A stretch of 64,000 bases of DNA from Rheinheimera sp. EpRS3 (GCF_001513785.1 NZ_LNQS01000001.1:1116001-1180000); one strand, 5' to 3'; positions 25,228-35,298 are shown, counted from the stretch's first letter. Numbers and translations: made by a program. Notes: generated by a model not told the origin, from the sequence alone.

Positions 25228-25255
25228 ATAATAGGCAATCAGTTGATTTGTGCAA
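25228..25255 (-). promoter_or_regulatory. folD promoter
   Basis: On the minus strand TTGCAC (complement of 25250-25255), a 16-bp gap and TATTAT (complement of 25228-25233). It is back to back with the tRNA promoter at 25264, leaving under ten bases between the two -35 boxes. Confidence 0.55.
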
Positions 25256-25263
25256 AAAAAGGT

Positions 25264-25292
25264 TTGACGCTATTGCTGGGCGGCTGTAATAT
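25264..25292 (+). promoter_or_regulatory. tRNA operon promoter
   Basis: TTGACG (25264-25269), a 17-bp spacer and TAATAT (25287-25292), followed by a GC-rich discriminator (CCGCCCC) of the kind seen in stringently controlled stable-RNA promoters. The first tRNA begins 30 bases further on. Confidence 0.7.
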
Positions 25293-25321
25293 TCCGCCCC
25301 GTTGCAGCAGTGCAGCAAAGT

Positions 25322-25398
25322 CGGTGATTGGCGCAGCTTGGTAGCGCACTTGGTTTGGGTCCAAGGGGTCGCAGGTTCAAATCCTGCATCACCGACCA
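25322..25398 (+). tRNA. tRNA-Pro(TGG), copy 1
   Basis: 77 bases with encoded CCA. The acceptor stem CGGTGAT/ATCACCG pairs fully. The anticodon stem CTTGG/CCAAG holds the loop TTTGGGT with anticodon TGG; the T-loop is TTCAAAT. Identical to the copy at 25665. Confidence 0.97.
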
Positions 25399-25464
25399 TC
25401 TTCCTGACAGTAGCTAAGAATGTATTTTAGCTGCCGTTAAGTAGCTTGGTAGGGTTTAGATTGT

Positions 25465-25541
<77 letters not shown>

Positions 25542-25565
25542 TAACAAGCGCAAAACAGTTTCAGT

Positions 25566-25642
25566 GGTGGTTGTAGCTCAGTTGGTAGAGCCCCGGATTG
25601 TGATTCCGGTTGTCGTGGGTTCGAACCCCATCATCCACCCCA
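25566..25642 (+). tRNA. tRNA-His(GTG)
   Basis: 77 bases including the extra G(-1) at 25566 and encoded CCA. The anticodon loop TTGTGAT carries GTG on stem CCGGA/TCCGG. D-arm GCTCAGTTGGTAGAGC is standard. The acceptor stem GTGGTTG/CATCCAC has a T-T mismatch at pair 5-68; all other pairs hold, so the gene is probably functional but slightly irregular. Confidence 0.93.
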
Positions 25643-25664
25643 TCTTTCCCAGAGTTCTTATAGT

Positions 25665-25741
25665 CGGTGATTGGCGCAGCTTGGTAGCGCACTTGGTTTG
25701 GGTCCAAGGGGTCGCAGGTTCAAATCCTGCATCACCGACCA
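25665..25741 (+). tRNA. tRNA-Pro(TGG), copy 2
   Basis: Base-for-base identical to the tRNA at 25322-25398, including CCA. Last intact member of the cluster. The order Arg-His-...-Pro resembles the argX-hisR-leuT-proM operon of enterics without the Leu gene. Confidence 0.97.
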
Positions 25742-25766
25742 TTCTCTCAGCGTAACAGTAAAAAAA

Positions 25767-25832
25767 TAGCGCACTTGGTTTGGGTACTCTTAATCCCACT
25801 GGTCGCAGGTTTAAATCCTGCATCACCGACCA
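25767..25832 (+). pseudogene. Decayed tRNA-Pro remnant
   Basis: The 3' two thirds of the same tRNA-Pro is recognisable: TAGCGCACTTGGTTTGGGT, then a disturbed anticodon 3' arm (ACTCTTAATCCCACT in place of CCAAGG), then GTCGCAGGTTTAAATCCTGC and ATCACCGACCA. The 5' acceptor strand and most of the D-arm are missing, replaced by an A-rich stretch. ATTCTC follows CCA in both this remnant and the preceding intact copy, so it arose by duplication. Not a functional tRNA. Confidence 0.8.
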
Positions 25833-25929
25833 TTCTCCCTTCTTTAAAGCAAATACTTTTTAACAGCAATTATTCACTGTCAGTTATTAAACAATAAAAT
25901 CCAGTTCCCAAATCCTTAAATCTTATTGT

Positions 25930-26466
25930 ATGCTGCTATTTAATATCAGATTAAGGATGATTATCTTGATAATTGCTGAAACCCCACGCTTGCGTATCCG
26001 GCATCTTACGGCTGCAGATGCTGCCTTTACTTGCCAGCTATTAAATGAACCCTCTTTTATTGAAAATATTGCTGATCGTGGTGTGCGCTCCAAGTTGGAC
26101 GCTCTGCATTATTTAGCCGAGGGGCCAATTAAAAGTTATCAGCAACATGGCTACGGCTTATTTCTGGTTGAAACCAGCGATAATCAAATACCGATTGGGT
26201 TTTGCGGACTGCTGTTTCGCGACTATCTGCAGGAAACCGATATTGGTTTTGCGTTTGCACCTCAGTTCTGGGGCAAGGGCTATGCGCTTGAGGCGGCTTC
26301 TGCTGTGCTGCATTTTGGCTACCAGAAGGCTAAGCTCAAACGTATTGTTGGCCTGGTCAGTGCCGGTAATCTCCCGTCAATTAAAGTATTAACCCGCTTA
26401 GGTCTGAGTTTTGAGAAAGTAGTGCAGGTTCAGCCGTCATTAAAAGATGTTCAGCTGTATTCCTAA
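25930..26466 (+). CDS. GNAT acetyltransferase, RimJ/RimL-like
   Basis: Up to 178 residues. ETPRLRIRHLTAADAAF at the front and FAPQFWGKGYALEAASAVLHFGY, LVSAGNLPSIKVLTRLGLSFEK mark the GNAT_3 group that acetylates protein N-termini or small amines. The substrate is unknown. The start is uncertain: ATG 25930 and ATG 25957 have poor ribosome sites, while TTG at 25966 follows AAGGAT and places ETPRLR near residue 5, as in relatives. A terminator-like hairpin lies 140 bases downstream, before proB. Confidence 0.8.
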   Translation: MLLFNIRLRMIILIIAETPRLRIRHLTAADAAFTCQLLNEPSFIENIADRGVRSKLDALHYLAEGPIKSYQQHGYGLFLVETSDNQIPIGFCGLLFRDYLQETDIGFAFAPQFWGKGYALEAASAVLHFGYQKAKLKRIVGLVSAGNLPSIKVLTRLGLSFEKVVQVQPSLKDVQLYS

Positions 26467-26605
26467 ACGCTGACAGGAATGTAATTTAATTACAGTTTTA
26501 GTCGTTTTTTGTAGGCTGTACTTTGTGAATGGTAGGTATTCATAATAGCTATAGTTAAATTATATCAATAAGTTATGATTTATATGTTCCTATCTTTGTT
26601 TTTCT

Positions 26606-26641
26606 AAACTGTAACCTCGGTGGAATCAGGTTACAGTTTTT
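26606..26641 (+). terminator. Rho-independent terminator before proB
   Basis: AAACTGTAACCT (26606-26617) pairs perfectly with AGGTTACAGTTT (26628-26639) across a 10-base loop, followed by T residues. It may end the acetyltransferase transcript. Because it lies only 37 bases before proB, an attenuator role cannot be excluded. Confidence 0.7.
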
Positions 26642-26677
26642 GCTACTATAGCCGCCGGAACAACCATTGGAGGAGTT

Positions 26678-27799
26678 ATGATTAACCCATCCTGGCGGCG
26701 GGTCGTGCTTAAAGTTGGCAGTGCCCTGATAGCGCCGGAAAACCAGGGGTGTAGTGAACAGTTCCTGCGTCCCATCGCTGAATTTATCCGGCAGTGCCGG
26801 TTACAGGGTCTTGAAGTGATCCTGGTGTCATCAGGTAGTGTGGCTGCTGGCCGCCATCATTTTAATTTTCAGCATCAACGGGTTCCTATCGCACTAAAAC
26901 GGGCGATGGCAGCTGTTGGCCAGAATCAGCTAATGAATTTCTGGAGCCGCTGTTTTGACTTTCCTTGTGCACAGGTATTACTGACCCACGGTGATCTGAG
27001 CGACCGGGTGCGTCACGTTAATATTCAAAACACGTTAAAACGTTTACTTGACCATCAGATACTGCCTATCGTCAATGAAAACGATACGATAGCCACTGAT
27101 GAGCTAAAAGTAGGCGACAACGACAATCTCGCTGCTATGGTAGCTACGGTTGCGAACGCAGATGCTTTAATTATTTGTTCTGACGTTGATGGCCTGTATA
27201 CCGCAGATCCAAACAAAGACCCAACAGCCAGCCTGATCCCTGAGGTGCGTATTATTGACCAGCGTATTTACACTCTGGCCGGTGGTGCTTCATCTAAAGT
27301 GGGTACCGGCGGTATGTACACCAAAATTGAAGCAGCGGAAAAAGCTGCTGCGCACGGTATAGATACCGTTATTATTGATGGCCACAAACCAGACGGTTTT
27401 CAGTGTATTTTAGCGGGTAAAAATCCGGGCACCATTTTTTATGGTCACGCTAAGCCCCTATCGGCTAAAAAACATTGGGTACGGCATACACTCAGAGCCA
27501 AAGGCGAAATTTGGGTCGACGATGGCTGTGTTGAAGCTTTATGCCGCCAGGGCGCTTCATTGTTGTGTAGCGGTATAGTAAACATTAGCGGTGAATTTGA
27601 TTCAGGTGATGCCGTTTTGGTGCGCTGTGCTGCTGGTAAGCGTAAAATTGCCAAAGGTGTCAGCCGTTTTAGTGCCAGCGAATTGTTTTCGATTAAAGGT
27701 CAACAAAGCCGCGATATTGCTTCTTGCCTTGGCTATTGTCCAACGGGTAGTGATGCGGTGATCCATCGCAGTGAAATGATGTTACTGGAGAGAATATGA
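26678..27799 (+). CDS. proB: Glutamate 5-kinase
   Basis: First step of proline synthesis: phosphorylates glutamate. 373 residues. Amino-acid-kinase domain with VVLKVGSALIAP, VILVSSGSVAAGR, NENDTIATDELKVGDNDNLAA, ICSDVDGLYTADP and GTGGMYTKIEAA. A C-terminal PUA domain from about 280 (AKGEIWVDDGC, FDSGDAVLVR) is present, as in E. coli. GGAGGAG precedes the ATG by seven bases. Overlaps proA by four bases. Confidence 0.97.
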   Translation: MINPSWRRVVLKVGSALIAPENQGCSEQFLRPIAEFIRQCRLQGLEVILVSSGSVAAGRHHFNFQHQRVPIALKRAMAAVGQNQLMNFWSRCFDFPCAQVLLTHGDLSDRVRHVNIQNTLKRLLDHQILPIVNENDTIATDELKVGDNDNLAAMVATVANADALIICSDVDGLYTADPNKDPTASLIPEVRIIDQRIYTLAGGASSKVGTGGMYTKIEAAEKAAAHGIDTVIIDGHKPDGFQCILAGKNPGTIFYGHAKPLSAKKHWVRHTLRAKGEIWVDDGCVEALCRQGASLLCSGIVNISGEFDSGDAVLVRCAAGKRKIAKGVSRFSASELFSIKGQQSRDIASCLGYCPTGSDAVIHRSEMMLLERI

Positions 27800-29049
27800 G
27801 TACCGATGTCGCGGCAACGATAGCCGCTAAAGCGTCACAGGCAGCTAAAGCTGTCGCAAATTTGACGACAGAGCAGAAAAACTTTGTTCTGCAGAGTATG
27901 GCAAACCACATCCATAATGCCAGCGCTGCAATACTTGAAGCGAATAAAGATGAAGTGGCCACGGCCAGTGCCAATGGCACCAGTGCAGCTATGCTCGACC
28001 GTTTAACACTCAATCATGACCGCATTGATGCCATGGCCAAAGCCATAGAGCAAATTATAGCCTTGCCGGACCCGGTTGGCGCAACGCGGCATATTGAACA
28101 GCGGCCAAACGGTATTAATATCGAAAAACGCCGCATTGCACTGGGCGTTATTTGTATGATTTACGAAGCACGGCCTAATGTAACGGCGGACGCAGGGGCT
28201 TTATGCTTTAAATCCGGTAATGCGGTTATTCTGCGCTGCGGCCGTGAGGCTATTCAAACCAGTCTGGCCATAGCGGCGGCGATGCAACAAGCGCTGCGCG
28301 AACATGATTTGCCCGACGAAGTCGTGAGCATAGTGCCGGATCCTGATCGTGACTTAATGCTGGCACTGTTAAAACAGGATCAGTATATCGATTTGGTAAT
28401 ACCACGTGGTGGTGAAGGCTTAATCCGCTTTGTTACCGAGCACAGCCGTATTCCGGTTATTCAGCACTACAAAGGTGTCTGTCATCTGTATGTTGACCAA
28501 AGCGCCGATTTAACTATGGCACTGGGGTTGTTGCTTAACGGCAAAGTACAGCGCCCCGGCGTGTGTAATGCGCTCGAAGGCTTATTGGTAAACAAGCACA
28601 TTGCCACTGATTTTCTGCCGTTAGTAGCCAATGCGCTGGCACAGCACGATGTAATCGTACATGCCTGCAAAAACAGTATCGGTTACTTTAATCAGGCGCA
28701 GCCCATTGCTGATAATGAGTTTGGTCAGGAATATCTGGCGCCGGAAATTGCTATCCGGGTGGTAGACGATCTGGATGCCGCCATGGCGCACATTGACCAG
28801 TTTGGCAGCCAGCATACTGAGGTTATCTGCACCAGCGATCAGGCCAATGCAGAGCGCTTTATCCGCCAGGTAGATTCTGCGGTGGTCATGCATAACGCCT
28901 CGTCACGCTTCTCTGATGGTGGTGAGTTAGGCTTAGGTGCTGAGATAGGTATCTCTACCAGTAAGCTGCATGCTTACGGGCCGATGGGCCTTGAAGCGCT
29001 GACCACGGAAAAATATGTGGTAACCGGCAGCGGCCAAACCCGCAGTTAA
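27796..29049 (+). CDS. proA: Gamma-glutamyl phosphate reductase
   Basis: Second step of proline synthesis: NADPH-dependent reduction of glutamyl-5-phosphate to the semialdehyde. 417 residues, the normal length. Landmarks: GVICMIYEARPNVTADAGALCFKSGNAVILR, VIPRGGEGLIRFV, VCHLYVDQSAD, GVCNALEGLLV (containing the catalytic Cys of the aldehyde-dehydrogenase fold) and SSRFSDGGELGLGAEIGISTSKLHAYGPMGLEALTT. ATG lies within the proB stop (ATGA), so translation is coupled. Confidence 0.97.
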   Translation: MSTDVAATIAAKASQAAKAVANLTTEQKNFVLQSMANHIHNASAAILEANKDEVATASANGTSAAMLDRLTLNHDRIDAMAKAIEQIIALPDPVGATRHIEQRPNGINIEKRRIALGVICMIYEARPNVTADAGALCFKSGNAVILRCGREAIQTSLAIAAAMQQALREHDLPDEVVSIVPDPDRDLMLALLKQDQYIDLVIPRGGEGLIRFVTEHSRIPVIQHYKGVCHLYVDQSADLTMALGLLLNGKVQRPGVCNALEGLLVNKHIATDFLPLVANALAQHDVIVHACKNSIGYFNQAQPIADNEFGQEYLAPEIAIRVVDDLDAAMAHIDQFGSQHTEVICTSDQANAERFIRQVDSAVVMHNASSRFSDGGELGLGAEIGISTSKLHAYGPMGLEALTTEKYVVTGSGQTRS

Positions 29050-29071
29050 CTGCCGTCACGACCGAAAAAAT

Positions 29072-29114
29072 CAACGCAGCAATAGTAATTTATTGACTAT
29101 GCTGCGTTTTTTAT
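29072..29114 (+). terminator. Terminator of proBA
   Basis: AACGCAGCAATAGT and ACTATGCTGCGTT pair, with one bulged base, around an AT-rich loop; a T-rich tail TTTTTATTTT follows. Confidence 0.75.
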
Positions 29115-29153
29115 TTTGTCGGCATACTGGCTTAGTACGGCCTTGTTAAGGGC

Positions 29154-29182
29154 TCGACGTCAGACATTTACCCCGCTATAAT
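29154..29182 (+). promoter_or_regulatory. tig promoter
   Basis: TATAAT at 29177-29182 with TCGACG 17 bases upstream (29154-29159). It is followed by GC-rich initial sequence and a leader of about 100 bases to the trigger-factor ATG. The -10 is consensus, the -35 matches four of six. Confidence 0.55.
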
Positions 29183-29288
29183 GCCGCGTCCTATTTTATA
29201 ACAGGTCTGGTTCAGTGCTGCGTTTTGATACCAGATCACACTAGTAAGGCGTTAATTACACGCCCGTTTTTGAATTTGAGGTAACAAG

Positions 29289-30599
29289 ATGCAAGTTTCT
29301 GTGGAAACCACTCAGGGTTTAGAGCGCCAAGTAACTATCACTGTTCCGGCCGACAAAATTGACTCAGAAGTAAAAAGCCGTTTACGTGATCTGGCCAAGC
29401 GTCAGCGTATCGACGGTTTCCGTCCGGGCAAAGCGCCGGTAACACTGATCCAAAAGCGTTATGGTCTGGCAGTATTGCAGGAAGTTGCCGGTGAGCAAAT
29501 GCAGCGTCATTTTTATGATGCCATTATTGCCAACAAACTGACTCCGGCAGGCGCACCGACTTTTGCCCCAGGCCAACTGGAGCAAGGTAAAGATTTAGAA
29601 TTTAAAGCCACTTTTGAAGTGTATCCTGAAGTTGAAGTTAAAAACCTGGATAAAATTGAAGTAAATAAGCCCGTTGTTGAGATTGCTGATGCCGATTTAG
29701 ACAAGATGCTGGATACCCTGCGTAAACAACACGCTAAATGGGAAGAGGCCACAGGCAAAGCGGCAACCGGCGATCGGGTAATTATTGATTTCGTAGGTTC
29801 TATTGACGGTGAAGAGTTTGAAGGCGGTAAAGCCACTAACTTCACTTTAGAGCTGGGCCAGGGCCGGATGATCCCAGGTTTTGAAGACGGTATCGTAGGT
29901 AAAAAAGCCGGTGAGCAAGTTACTGTTGATGTTACTTTCCCTGAAGAATACCACGCCGAGAATTTAAAAGGTAAAGCGGCAAGTTTTGCTGTTACGGTAA
30001 ACAAAGTAGAGCAGCAGGTACTGCCTGAACTGACTGACGAGTTTGCCACCTTGTTTGGTTTAGAAACCGCTACTGTGGATGCACTGAAAGTAGAAGTGCG
30101 TAAAAACATGGAGCGTGAACTGAACCAGAATATTAAGGCTAAAGTAAAAGACCAGGTTATCAAAGGTTTACTGGCTAACAACGACGTAGACGTGCCACAA
30201 GCACTGATTGCCGGCGAAGTAGATGTACTGCGTAAACAAGCTCTGCAGCGTTTTGGTAATAACGTGGATCCTAAGCAATTACCAGAATTGCCAGCGTCAC
30301 TGTTTGAAGAACAAGCCAAAGATCGCGTAAAAGTAGGTTTGTTGCTGGGTGAAGTGATCAAAACGAATGAACTGAAAGTAGATGATAAAAAGGTTCAGGC
30401 GTTAATTGAAACTGTTGCTTCTGCTTATGAAGATCCGCAAGAAGTGGTACAGTATTACAACAGCAATAAAGAGCTGTTACAAAGCATGCGCAATGTAGCA
30501 CTTGAAGAGCAAGCCATTGAAGTTATTCTGGCCGGCGCTAAAGTGACTGAACAAAAAGCGGCTTTTGACGAGATAATGAACCCGCAAGCTGCCAACTAA
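29289..30599 (+). CDS. tig: Trigger factor chaperone
   Basis: Ribosome-bound folding chaperone with peptidyl-prolyl isomerase activity, 436 residues. The N-terminal ribosome-binding domain contains GFRPGKAP (about 44-51), the ribosome docking loop. The FKBP-like domain spans about 160-245 ([40 protein letters not shown]). A long helical C-terminal arm follows. AGGTAAC precedes the ATG. Standard neighbour of clpP-clpX-lon in gammaproteobacteria. Confidence 0.97.
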   Translation: MQVSVETTQGLERQVTITVPADKIDSEVKSRLRDLAKRQRIDGFRPGKAPVTLIQKRYGLAVLQEVAGEQMQRHFYDAIIANKLTPAGAPTFAPGQLEQGKDLEFKATFEVYPEVEVKNLDKIEVNKPVVEIADADLDKMLDTLRKQHAKWEEATGKAATGDRVIIDFVGSIDGEEFEGGKATNFTLELGQGRMIPGFEDGIVGKKAGEQVTVDVTFPEEYHAENLKGKAASFAVTVNKVEQQVLPELTDEFATLFGLETATVDALKVEVRKNMERELNQNIKAKVKDQVIKGLLANNDVDVPQALIAGEVDVLRKQALQRFGNNVDPKQLPELPASLFEEQAKDRVKVGLLLGEVIKTNELKVDDKKVQALIETVASAYEDPQEVVQYYNSNKELLQSMRNVALEEQAIEVILAGAKVTEQKAAFDEIMNPQAAN

Positions 30600-30627
30600 C
30601 GTTGACTTATTTTGGCTTGACGGCTTT

Positions 30628-30662
30628 AATGGCTCGGACAACAGTTCGGGCCATTTTATTTT
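30628..30662 (+). terminator. Terminator of tig
   Basis: A 12-bp stem AATGGCTCGGAC/GTTCGGGCCATT (two G-T pairs) with a 4-base loop and TTATTTT tail. Confidence 0.75.
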
Positions 30663-30704
30663 CTGCAACAGCAAAACCCAGCCATTTAAAGGGAACTCTG
30701 AAAT

Positions 30705-31328
30705 ATGTCTATGCCGCAACATTTAAATGACATAGTAAACGCTCTGGTACCAATCGTTATTGAGCAAACAGCCAAAGGCGAACGGTCATTCGATATCTAC
30801 TCACGCCTGTTAAAAGAGCGGGTTATTTTCTTAACCGGTCAGGTTGAAGATCACATGGCCAACCTGATTGTGGCGCAATTATTGTTCTTAGAATCAGAAA
30901 ATCCGGAAAAAGACATCTATATTTATATTAACTCGCCAGGTGGCTCTGTTACCGCTGGTTTGTCAATTTACGACACTATGCGTTATATCAAGCCGGATAT
31001 TGCCACGGTATGTGTTGGCCAGGCGGCCAGTATGGGCGCATTTTTATTATCTGGTGGTACTAAAGGCAAACGTTACTGTTTACCCAACGCGCGGGTGATG
31101 ATCCACCAGCCGTTAGGTGGTTTCCAGGGCCAGGCAACGGATTTTGAAATTCATGCCCGGGAAATTTTAAGCATTAAAGAGAAATTAAACCGTTTAATGG
31201 CTGAGCACTGTGATAAAAGTTATGAGCAGGTTTGCAAAGATACTGAGCGTGATAACTTCTTAAGTGCGCAGCAAGCCTTGGATTATGGCCTGGTAGATGC
31301 CATATTAACCAATAGAGAAACGAAGTAA
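30705..31328 (+). CDS. clpP: ATP-dependent Clp protease proteolytic subunit
   Basis: Serine peptidase forming the 14-mer barrel, 207 residues. Visible catalytic triad context: [14 protein letters not shown] (Ser), [10 protein letters not shown] (His), and the downstream Asp in the [10 protein letters not shown] region. [13 protein letters not shown] is the oxyanion/substrate strand. Partner of ClpX encoded 55 bases downstream. Confidence 0.97.
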   Translation: MSMPQHLNDIVNALVPIVIEQTAKGERSFDIYSRLLKERVIFLTGQVEDHMANLIVAQLLFLESENPEKDIYIYINSPGGSVTAGLSIYDTMRYIKPDIATVCVGQAASMGAFLLSGGTKGKRYCLPNARVMIHQPLGGFQGQATDFEIHAREILSIKEKLNRLMAEHCDKSYEQVCKDTERDNFLSAQQALDYGLVDAILTNRETK

Positions 31329-31383
31329 TCATTTTAGGCAGCTCTGCGTTACAGGGCTGCACCGTAGTGAAAGAGGTAGTTAC

Positions 31384-32664
31384 ATGTCTGATCACCGCAC
31401 TGACGGCGATAAGAACGGTAAACTGTTGTACTGTTCTTTTTGTGGCAAATCACAGCATGAAGTGCGTAAGTTGATTGCAGGCCCACAGGTTTATATTTGT
31501 GATGAATGCGTTGATTTATGCAATGACATCATCCGCGAGGAAATTAAAGACATTTCCCCGAAACGTGATGCCGACAAATTGCCGGTGCCGCGCGAGATCC
31601 GTAATCATCTTGACGATTATGTCATTGGTCAGGATCATGCGAAAAAAGTGCTGGCAGTGGCGGTGTATAACCATTACAAACGCCTGCGCAGTGCTCAGCA
31701 TAAACAAGACGTTGAGCTGGGTAAAAGTAATATTCTGCTGATAGGCCCTACCGGTAGCGGTAAAACCTTGCTGGCAGAAACGCTGGCCCGTTTACTCGAT
31801 GTGCCTTTTACCATGGCTGATGCGACCACCCTGACCGAAGCCGGTTATGTTGGTGAAGATGTCGAAAATATTATTCAGAAGCTACTGCAAAAATGCGACT
31901 ACGATGTAGAAAAAGCCCAGCGTGGCATTGTTTACATCGATGAAATCGATAAAATTTCGCGTAAATCTGATAATCCGTCTATTACCCGTGATGTATCGGG
32001 TGAGGGCGTGCAGCAAGCGCTGTTAAAGCTGATTGAAGGTACTGTTGCCTCGGTACCACCGCAAGGTGGCCGTAAGCATCCGCAGCAGGAATTCCTGCAG
32101 GTTGATACCTCAAAAATTCTGTTTATTTGCGGCGGCGCTTTTGCCGGCTTGGATAAAGTGATTGAGCAGCGCTGTGCCAAAGGTTCTGGTATTGGTTTTG
32201 GTGCTGAGGTACGCAGCAAAGAAAGTACGCGCAGCTTAAGTGAATCCTTCCGTGATGTAGAGCCGGAAGATTTGGTGAAGTACGGCTTAATTCCGGAATT
32301 TATCGGTCGGTTGCCGGTTGTTGCCACCTTAACTGAGCTGGATTTAGCGGCCTTAGTGCAAATTCTCAGTGAGCCGAAAAATGCTCTGGTAAAACAATTT
32401 GCCGCCCTGTTCGCGATGGAAGATGTTGAGCTGGAGTTCCGTGAAGACGCACTAAAAGCCATTGCACAAAAAGCAATGGAGCGGAAAACCGGCGCCCGTG
32501 GCCTGCGTTCTATTGTTGAAGGTGTGCTGCTGGATACCATGTATGAACTGCCATCAATGCAGGATGTGTCAAAGGTAGTGATTGATGAAACCGTGATCCG
32601 CGGTGAAAGCGACCCTATTTTGATTTATCAGAGCAGTGAGCCCGTTGCGGCTGAGTCACATTAA
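31384..32664 (+). CDS. clpX: ClpX AAA+ unfoldase
   Basis: 426 residues. An N-terminal C4 zinc domain ([11 protein letters not shown]...CDECVDLC) recruits substrates and adaptors. Walker A is GPTGSGKT, Walker [22 protein letters not shown] is the pore-loop/axial region. The ClpP-contacting IGF-type loop is visible as [10 protein letters not shown]. It hands unfolded proteins to ClpP. Confidence 0.97.
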   Translation: MSDHRTDGDKNGKLLYCSFCGKSQHEVRKLIAGPQVYICDECVDLCNDIIREEIKDISPKRDADKLPVPREIRNHLDDYVIGQDHAKKVLAVAVYNHYKRLRSAQHKQDVELGKSNILLIGPTGSGKTLLAETLARLLDVPFTMADATTLTEAGYVGEDVENIIQKLLQKCDYDVEKAQRGIVYIDEIDKISRKSDNPSITRDVSGEGVQQALLKLIEGTVASVPPQGGRKHPQQEFLQVDTSKILFICGGAFAGLDKVIEQRCAKGSGIGFGAEVRSKESTRSLSESFRDVEPEDLVKYGLIPEFIGRLPVVATLTELDLAALVQILSEPKNALVKQFAALFAMEDVELEFREDALKAIAQKAMERKTGARGLRSIVEGVLLDTMYELPSMQDVSKVVIDETVIRGESDPILIYQSSEPVAAESH

Positions 32665-32680
32665 TCCTGTCACAGGAAAA

Positions 32681-32706
32681 AAAAGGAGCTGAATCAGCTC
32701 CTTTTT
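32681..32706 (+). terminator. Terminator of clpPX
   Basis: AAAAGGAGCTG (32681-32691), loop AAT, CAGCTCCTTTT (32695-32705): a perfect 11-bp stem with T-run, directly after clpX. Confidence 0.85.
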
Positions 32707-32717
32707 CGTATATGTAA

Positions 32718-32745
32718 TTGAAGTTTTTAAAACGAACCCCATATA
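32718..32745 (+). promoter_or_regulatory. Sigma-32 heat-shock promoter of lon
   Basis: TTGAAG (32718-32723), 13-bp spacer, CCCCATATA (32737-32745) fits the sigma-32 consensus (CTTGAAA, 13-17 bases, CCCATNT). It sits between the clpX terminator and lon, matching the known heat-shock control of lon in enterics. Confidence 0.75.
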
Positions 32746-32791
32746 CTGAAACATATTCGCGCCTGCAGTAACTAAATTCGAGAGAGTATCA

Positions 32792-35188
32792 ATGACATCA
32801 GAACACGCTGAACGTTTGCATATGCCGGTGCTGGCACTGCGCGACGTGGTCGTTTATCCCCATATGGTTATCCCGCTGTTTGTTGGTCGGGCAAAATCGA
32901 TTAAATGCCTTGATGCGGCCATGGAAAACGACAAACAAATTTTTCTGGTTGCGCAAAAAGACGCCACGCTGGATGATCCGGCAGCGACTGATCTATATGA
33001 AGTAGGTACGGTTGCGACGATTTTGCAATTACTAAAACTGCCGGACGGTACCGTGAAGGTATTGGTAGAGGGCAGCCGTCGTGCCCGTCTGGCTGAATTT
33101 ACAGAGACAGACAAAGCCTTTGCGGCCTATGTTGATATTATCGAAACTGCGGAAGTAGATAGCCGTGAGCAGGAAGTGTTTCTGCGCTCTGCTATTAATC
33201 AGTTTGAAGGTTATATCAAACTGAATAAAAAGATCCCGCCAGAGGTATTAACCGCGCTGACCGGTATAGATGAACCGGCACGGCTGGCCGATACTATGGC
33301 CGCGCATATGCCGTTAAAAGTGGAAGATAAGCAAAAAGTGCTGGAAATCTTCGACGTGACCGAGCGGCTTGAATATCTGATGGCGATGATGGAGAGTGAA
33401 ATTGATATTCTTCAGGTAGAGCGCCGTATTCGCAGCCGGGTGAAAAAGCAGATGGAGAAAAGCCAGCGCGAGTATTACCTGAACGAGCAAATGAAAGCTA
33501 TTCAGCGCGAACTGGGTGAGCTGGAAGATGCGCCGGACGAATTTGAAACGCTGAATAAAAAAATTGAACAGGCACAAATGCCACAAGAAGTGGCAGATAA
33601 AGCCCGTAGCGAGCTACAAAAGCTGAAAATGATGTCGCCAATGTCGGCAGAAGCTACAGTGGTGCGCAGCTACATCGACTGGCTGGCTAATGTGCCGTGG
33701 AAAAAACGCAGCAAGGTGAAGAAAAACCTGGCGGTGGCCGAGCAAATTCTTAACGCAGACCATTACGGCCTGGAAAAAGTGAAAGAGCGCATTGTTGAGT
33801 ATTTAGCCGTGCAGCAACGGGTCAATAAGTTAAAAGGCCCAATCCTTTGTCTGGTTGGCCCTCCGGGTGTGGGTAAAACGTCACTGGGGCAATCTGTTGC
33901 CAAAGCTACCGGACGTAAGTACGTGCGGATGGCGCTGGGCGGTGTGCGTGATGAAGCTGAAATTCGTGGCCACCGTCGTACCTATATCGGTTCTATGCCT
34001 GGCAAAATCATCCAGAAAATGGCTAAGGTTGGCGTGCGTAACCCGCTGTTTTTACTTGATGAAATCGATAAGATGGCATCAGATTTTCGCGGTGATCCGG
34101 CAGCAGCCTTGCTGGAGGTATTAGATCCTGAGCAAAACACGGCATTCAGTGATCACTATCTGGAAGTGGACTACGACTTATCTGATGTGATGTTCTTCGC
34201 AACGTCCAACAGCCTGAATATTCCGGCGGCATTACTGGACCGGATGGAAGTGATTCGTCTGGCCGGTTATACCGAAGATGAAAAGCTGAATATCGCCAGG
34301 CAGCATCTGATCACCAAGCAAATTGGCCGCAATGGGTTAAAAGCCAGCGAGATAGTGATTGAAGATAGCGCTATTATCGGCATTATCCGTTATTACACCC
34401 GCGAAGCAGGGGTGCGTAGTTTAGAGCGTGAAATCTCCAAACTATGCCGCAAAGCGGTAAAGCAAATACTGCTGACCAAAGATTTAAAGCAGGTGGTGAT
34501 AAACCAGCAGAATCTGGAAGATTACCTTGGTGTGCAGCGTTATGACTACGGTAAAGCCGAAGACAGCAACCGTATCGGCCAGGTAACAGGTTTAGCCTGG
34601 ACTGAAGTAGGCGGTGATTTACTGACCATTGAAGCGGCATCGGTGATGGGTAAAGGCAAATTGACCTTTACCGGCTCACTGGGTGATGTGATGAAAGAGT
34701 CTATCCAGGCGGCGATGACAGTAGTGCGTAGCCGCGCCGCAGGTTTGCGTATCAATGAAGACTTTTATGAAAAACGCGATATTCACGTGCATGTACCGGA
34801 AGGCGCCACGCCAAAAGATGGCCCCAGTGCCGGTATTGCTATGGTAACAGCGCTGGTATCAAGCTTAACCGGTAACCCGGTGCGGGCTGATGTTGCCATG
34901 ACCGGTGAAATTACGCTGCGTGGTGAAGTCTTACCCATTGGTGGCTTAAAAGAGAAGCTGCTGGCAGCGCACCGTGGTGGCATTAAGCGGGTACTTATTC
35001 CACATGACAACGTGCGCGACTTAAAAGATATCCCAGATAATGTGAAAGGGGATATCGAAATTTGCGCGGTAAAATGGATAGACGAAGTGCTTGAACTTGC
35101 TTTACAAGAGCCGTTGGAGCGTGTTTCAGTGGTTGAAACGGTAAAAAATCCAGCAAAAAGCAAAAAAACGGAAAAAAATCCTGCGTAG
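32792..35188 (+). CDS. lon: ATP-dependent protease Lon
   Basis: 798-residue LonA. The N-terminal LAN domain begins [23 protein letters not shown] at residue 12. AAA+ module has GPPGVGKT and [10 protein letters not shown]; the C-terminal peptidase has the Ser-Lys dyad in [12 protein letters not shown] and [12 protein letters not shown]. Degrades misfolded and selected regulatory proteins in the cytoplasm. A lysine-rich tail ([13 protein letters not shown]) extends beyond the usual end. Confidence 0.97.
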   Translation: MTSEHAERLHMPVLALRDVVVYPHMVIPLFVGRAKSIKCLDAAMENDKQIFLVAQKDATLDDPAATDLYEVGTVATILQLLKLPDGTVKVLVEGSRRARLAEFTETDKAFAAYVDIIETAEVDSREQEVFLRSAINQFEGYIKLNKKIPPEVLTALTGIDEPARLADTMAAHMPLKVEDKQKVLEIFDVTERLEYLMAMMESEIDILQVERRIRSRVKKQMEKSQREYYLNEQMKAIQRELGELEDAPDEFETLNKKIEQAQMPQEVADKARSELQKLKMMSPMSAEATVVRSYIDWLANVPWKKRSKVKKNLAVAEQILNADHYGLEKVKERIVEYLAVQQRVNKLKGPILCLVGPPGVGKTSLGQSVAKATGRKYVRMALGGVRDEAEIRGHRRTYIGSMPGKIIQKMAKVGVRNPLFLLDEIDKMASDFRGDPAAALLEVLDPEQNTAFSDHYLEVDYDLSDVMFFATSNSLNIPAALLDRMEVIRLAGYTEDEKLNIARQHLITKQIGRNGLKASEIVIEDSAIIGIIRYYTREAGVRSLEREISKLCRKAVKQILLTKDLKQVVINQQNLEDYLGVQRYDYGKAEDSNRIGQVTGLAWTEVGGDLLTIEAASVMGKGKLTFTGSLGDVMKESIQAAMTVVRSRAAGLRINEDFYEKRDIHVHVPEGATPKDGPSAGIAMVTALVSSLTGNPVRADVAMTGEITLRGEVLPIGGLKEKLLAAHRGGIKRVLIPHDNVRDLKDIPDNVKGDIEICAVKWIDEVLELALQEPLERVSVVETVKNPAKSKKTEKNPA

Positions 35189-35237
35189 GGGCTTTTCATT
35201 CCTGTTGGCTGTGCTAAGTTATGGAAAGTTTCGACCA

Positions 35238-35258
35238 AGCCCTTGTTATACAAGGGCT
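35238..35258 (+). other. Hairpin after lon
   Basis: AGCCCTTG/CAAGGGCT with loop TTATA, 50 bases after the lon stop. A T-run is lacking at once downstream, so it is at best a weak terminator or mRNA 3' stabiliser. Confidence 0.4.
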
Positions 35259-35298
35259 GCAGTCAAAGCCAGAACTATTAGTTTTGCTGCTTTTTTGC

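Noticed and set aside
25133..25399. N-terminal extension of the folD frame (89 extra codons)
   Set aside because: The extra codons are the antisense of tRNA-Pro and the intergenic promoter region; FolD homology starts at the ATG at 25132.
29513..30361. 282-codon antisense frame in tig
   Set aside because: Serine-rich low-complexity product mirroring the codons of tig; no ribosome site or family match.
31932..32540. 202-codon antisense frame in clpX
   Set aside because: Shadow of clpX codon bias, no recognisable protein features.
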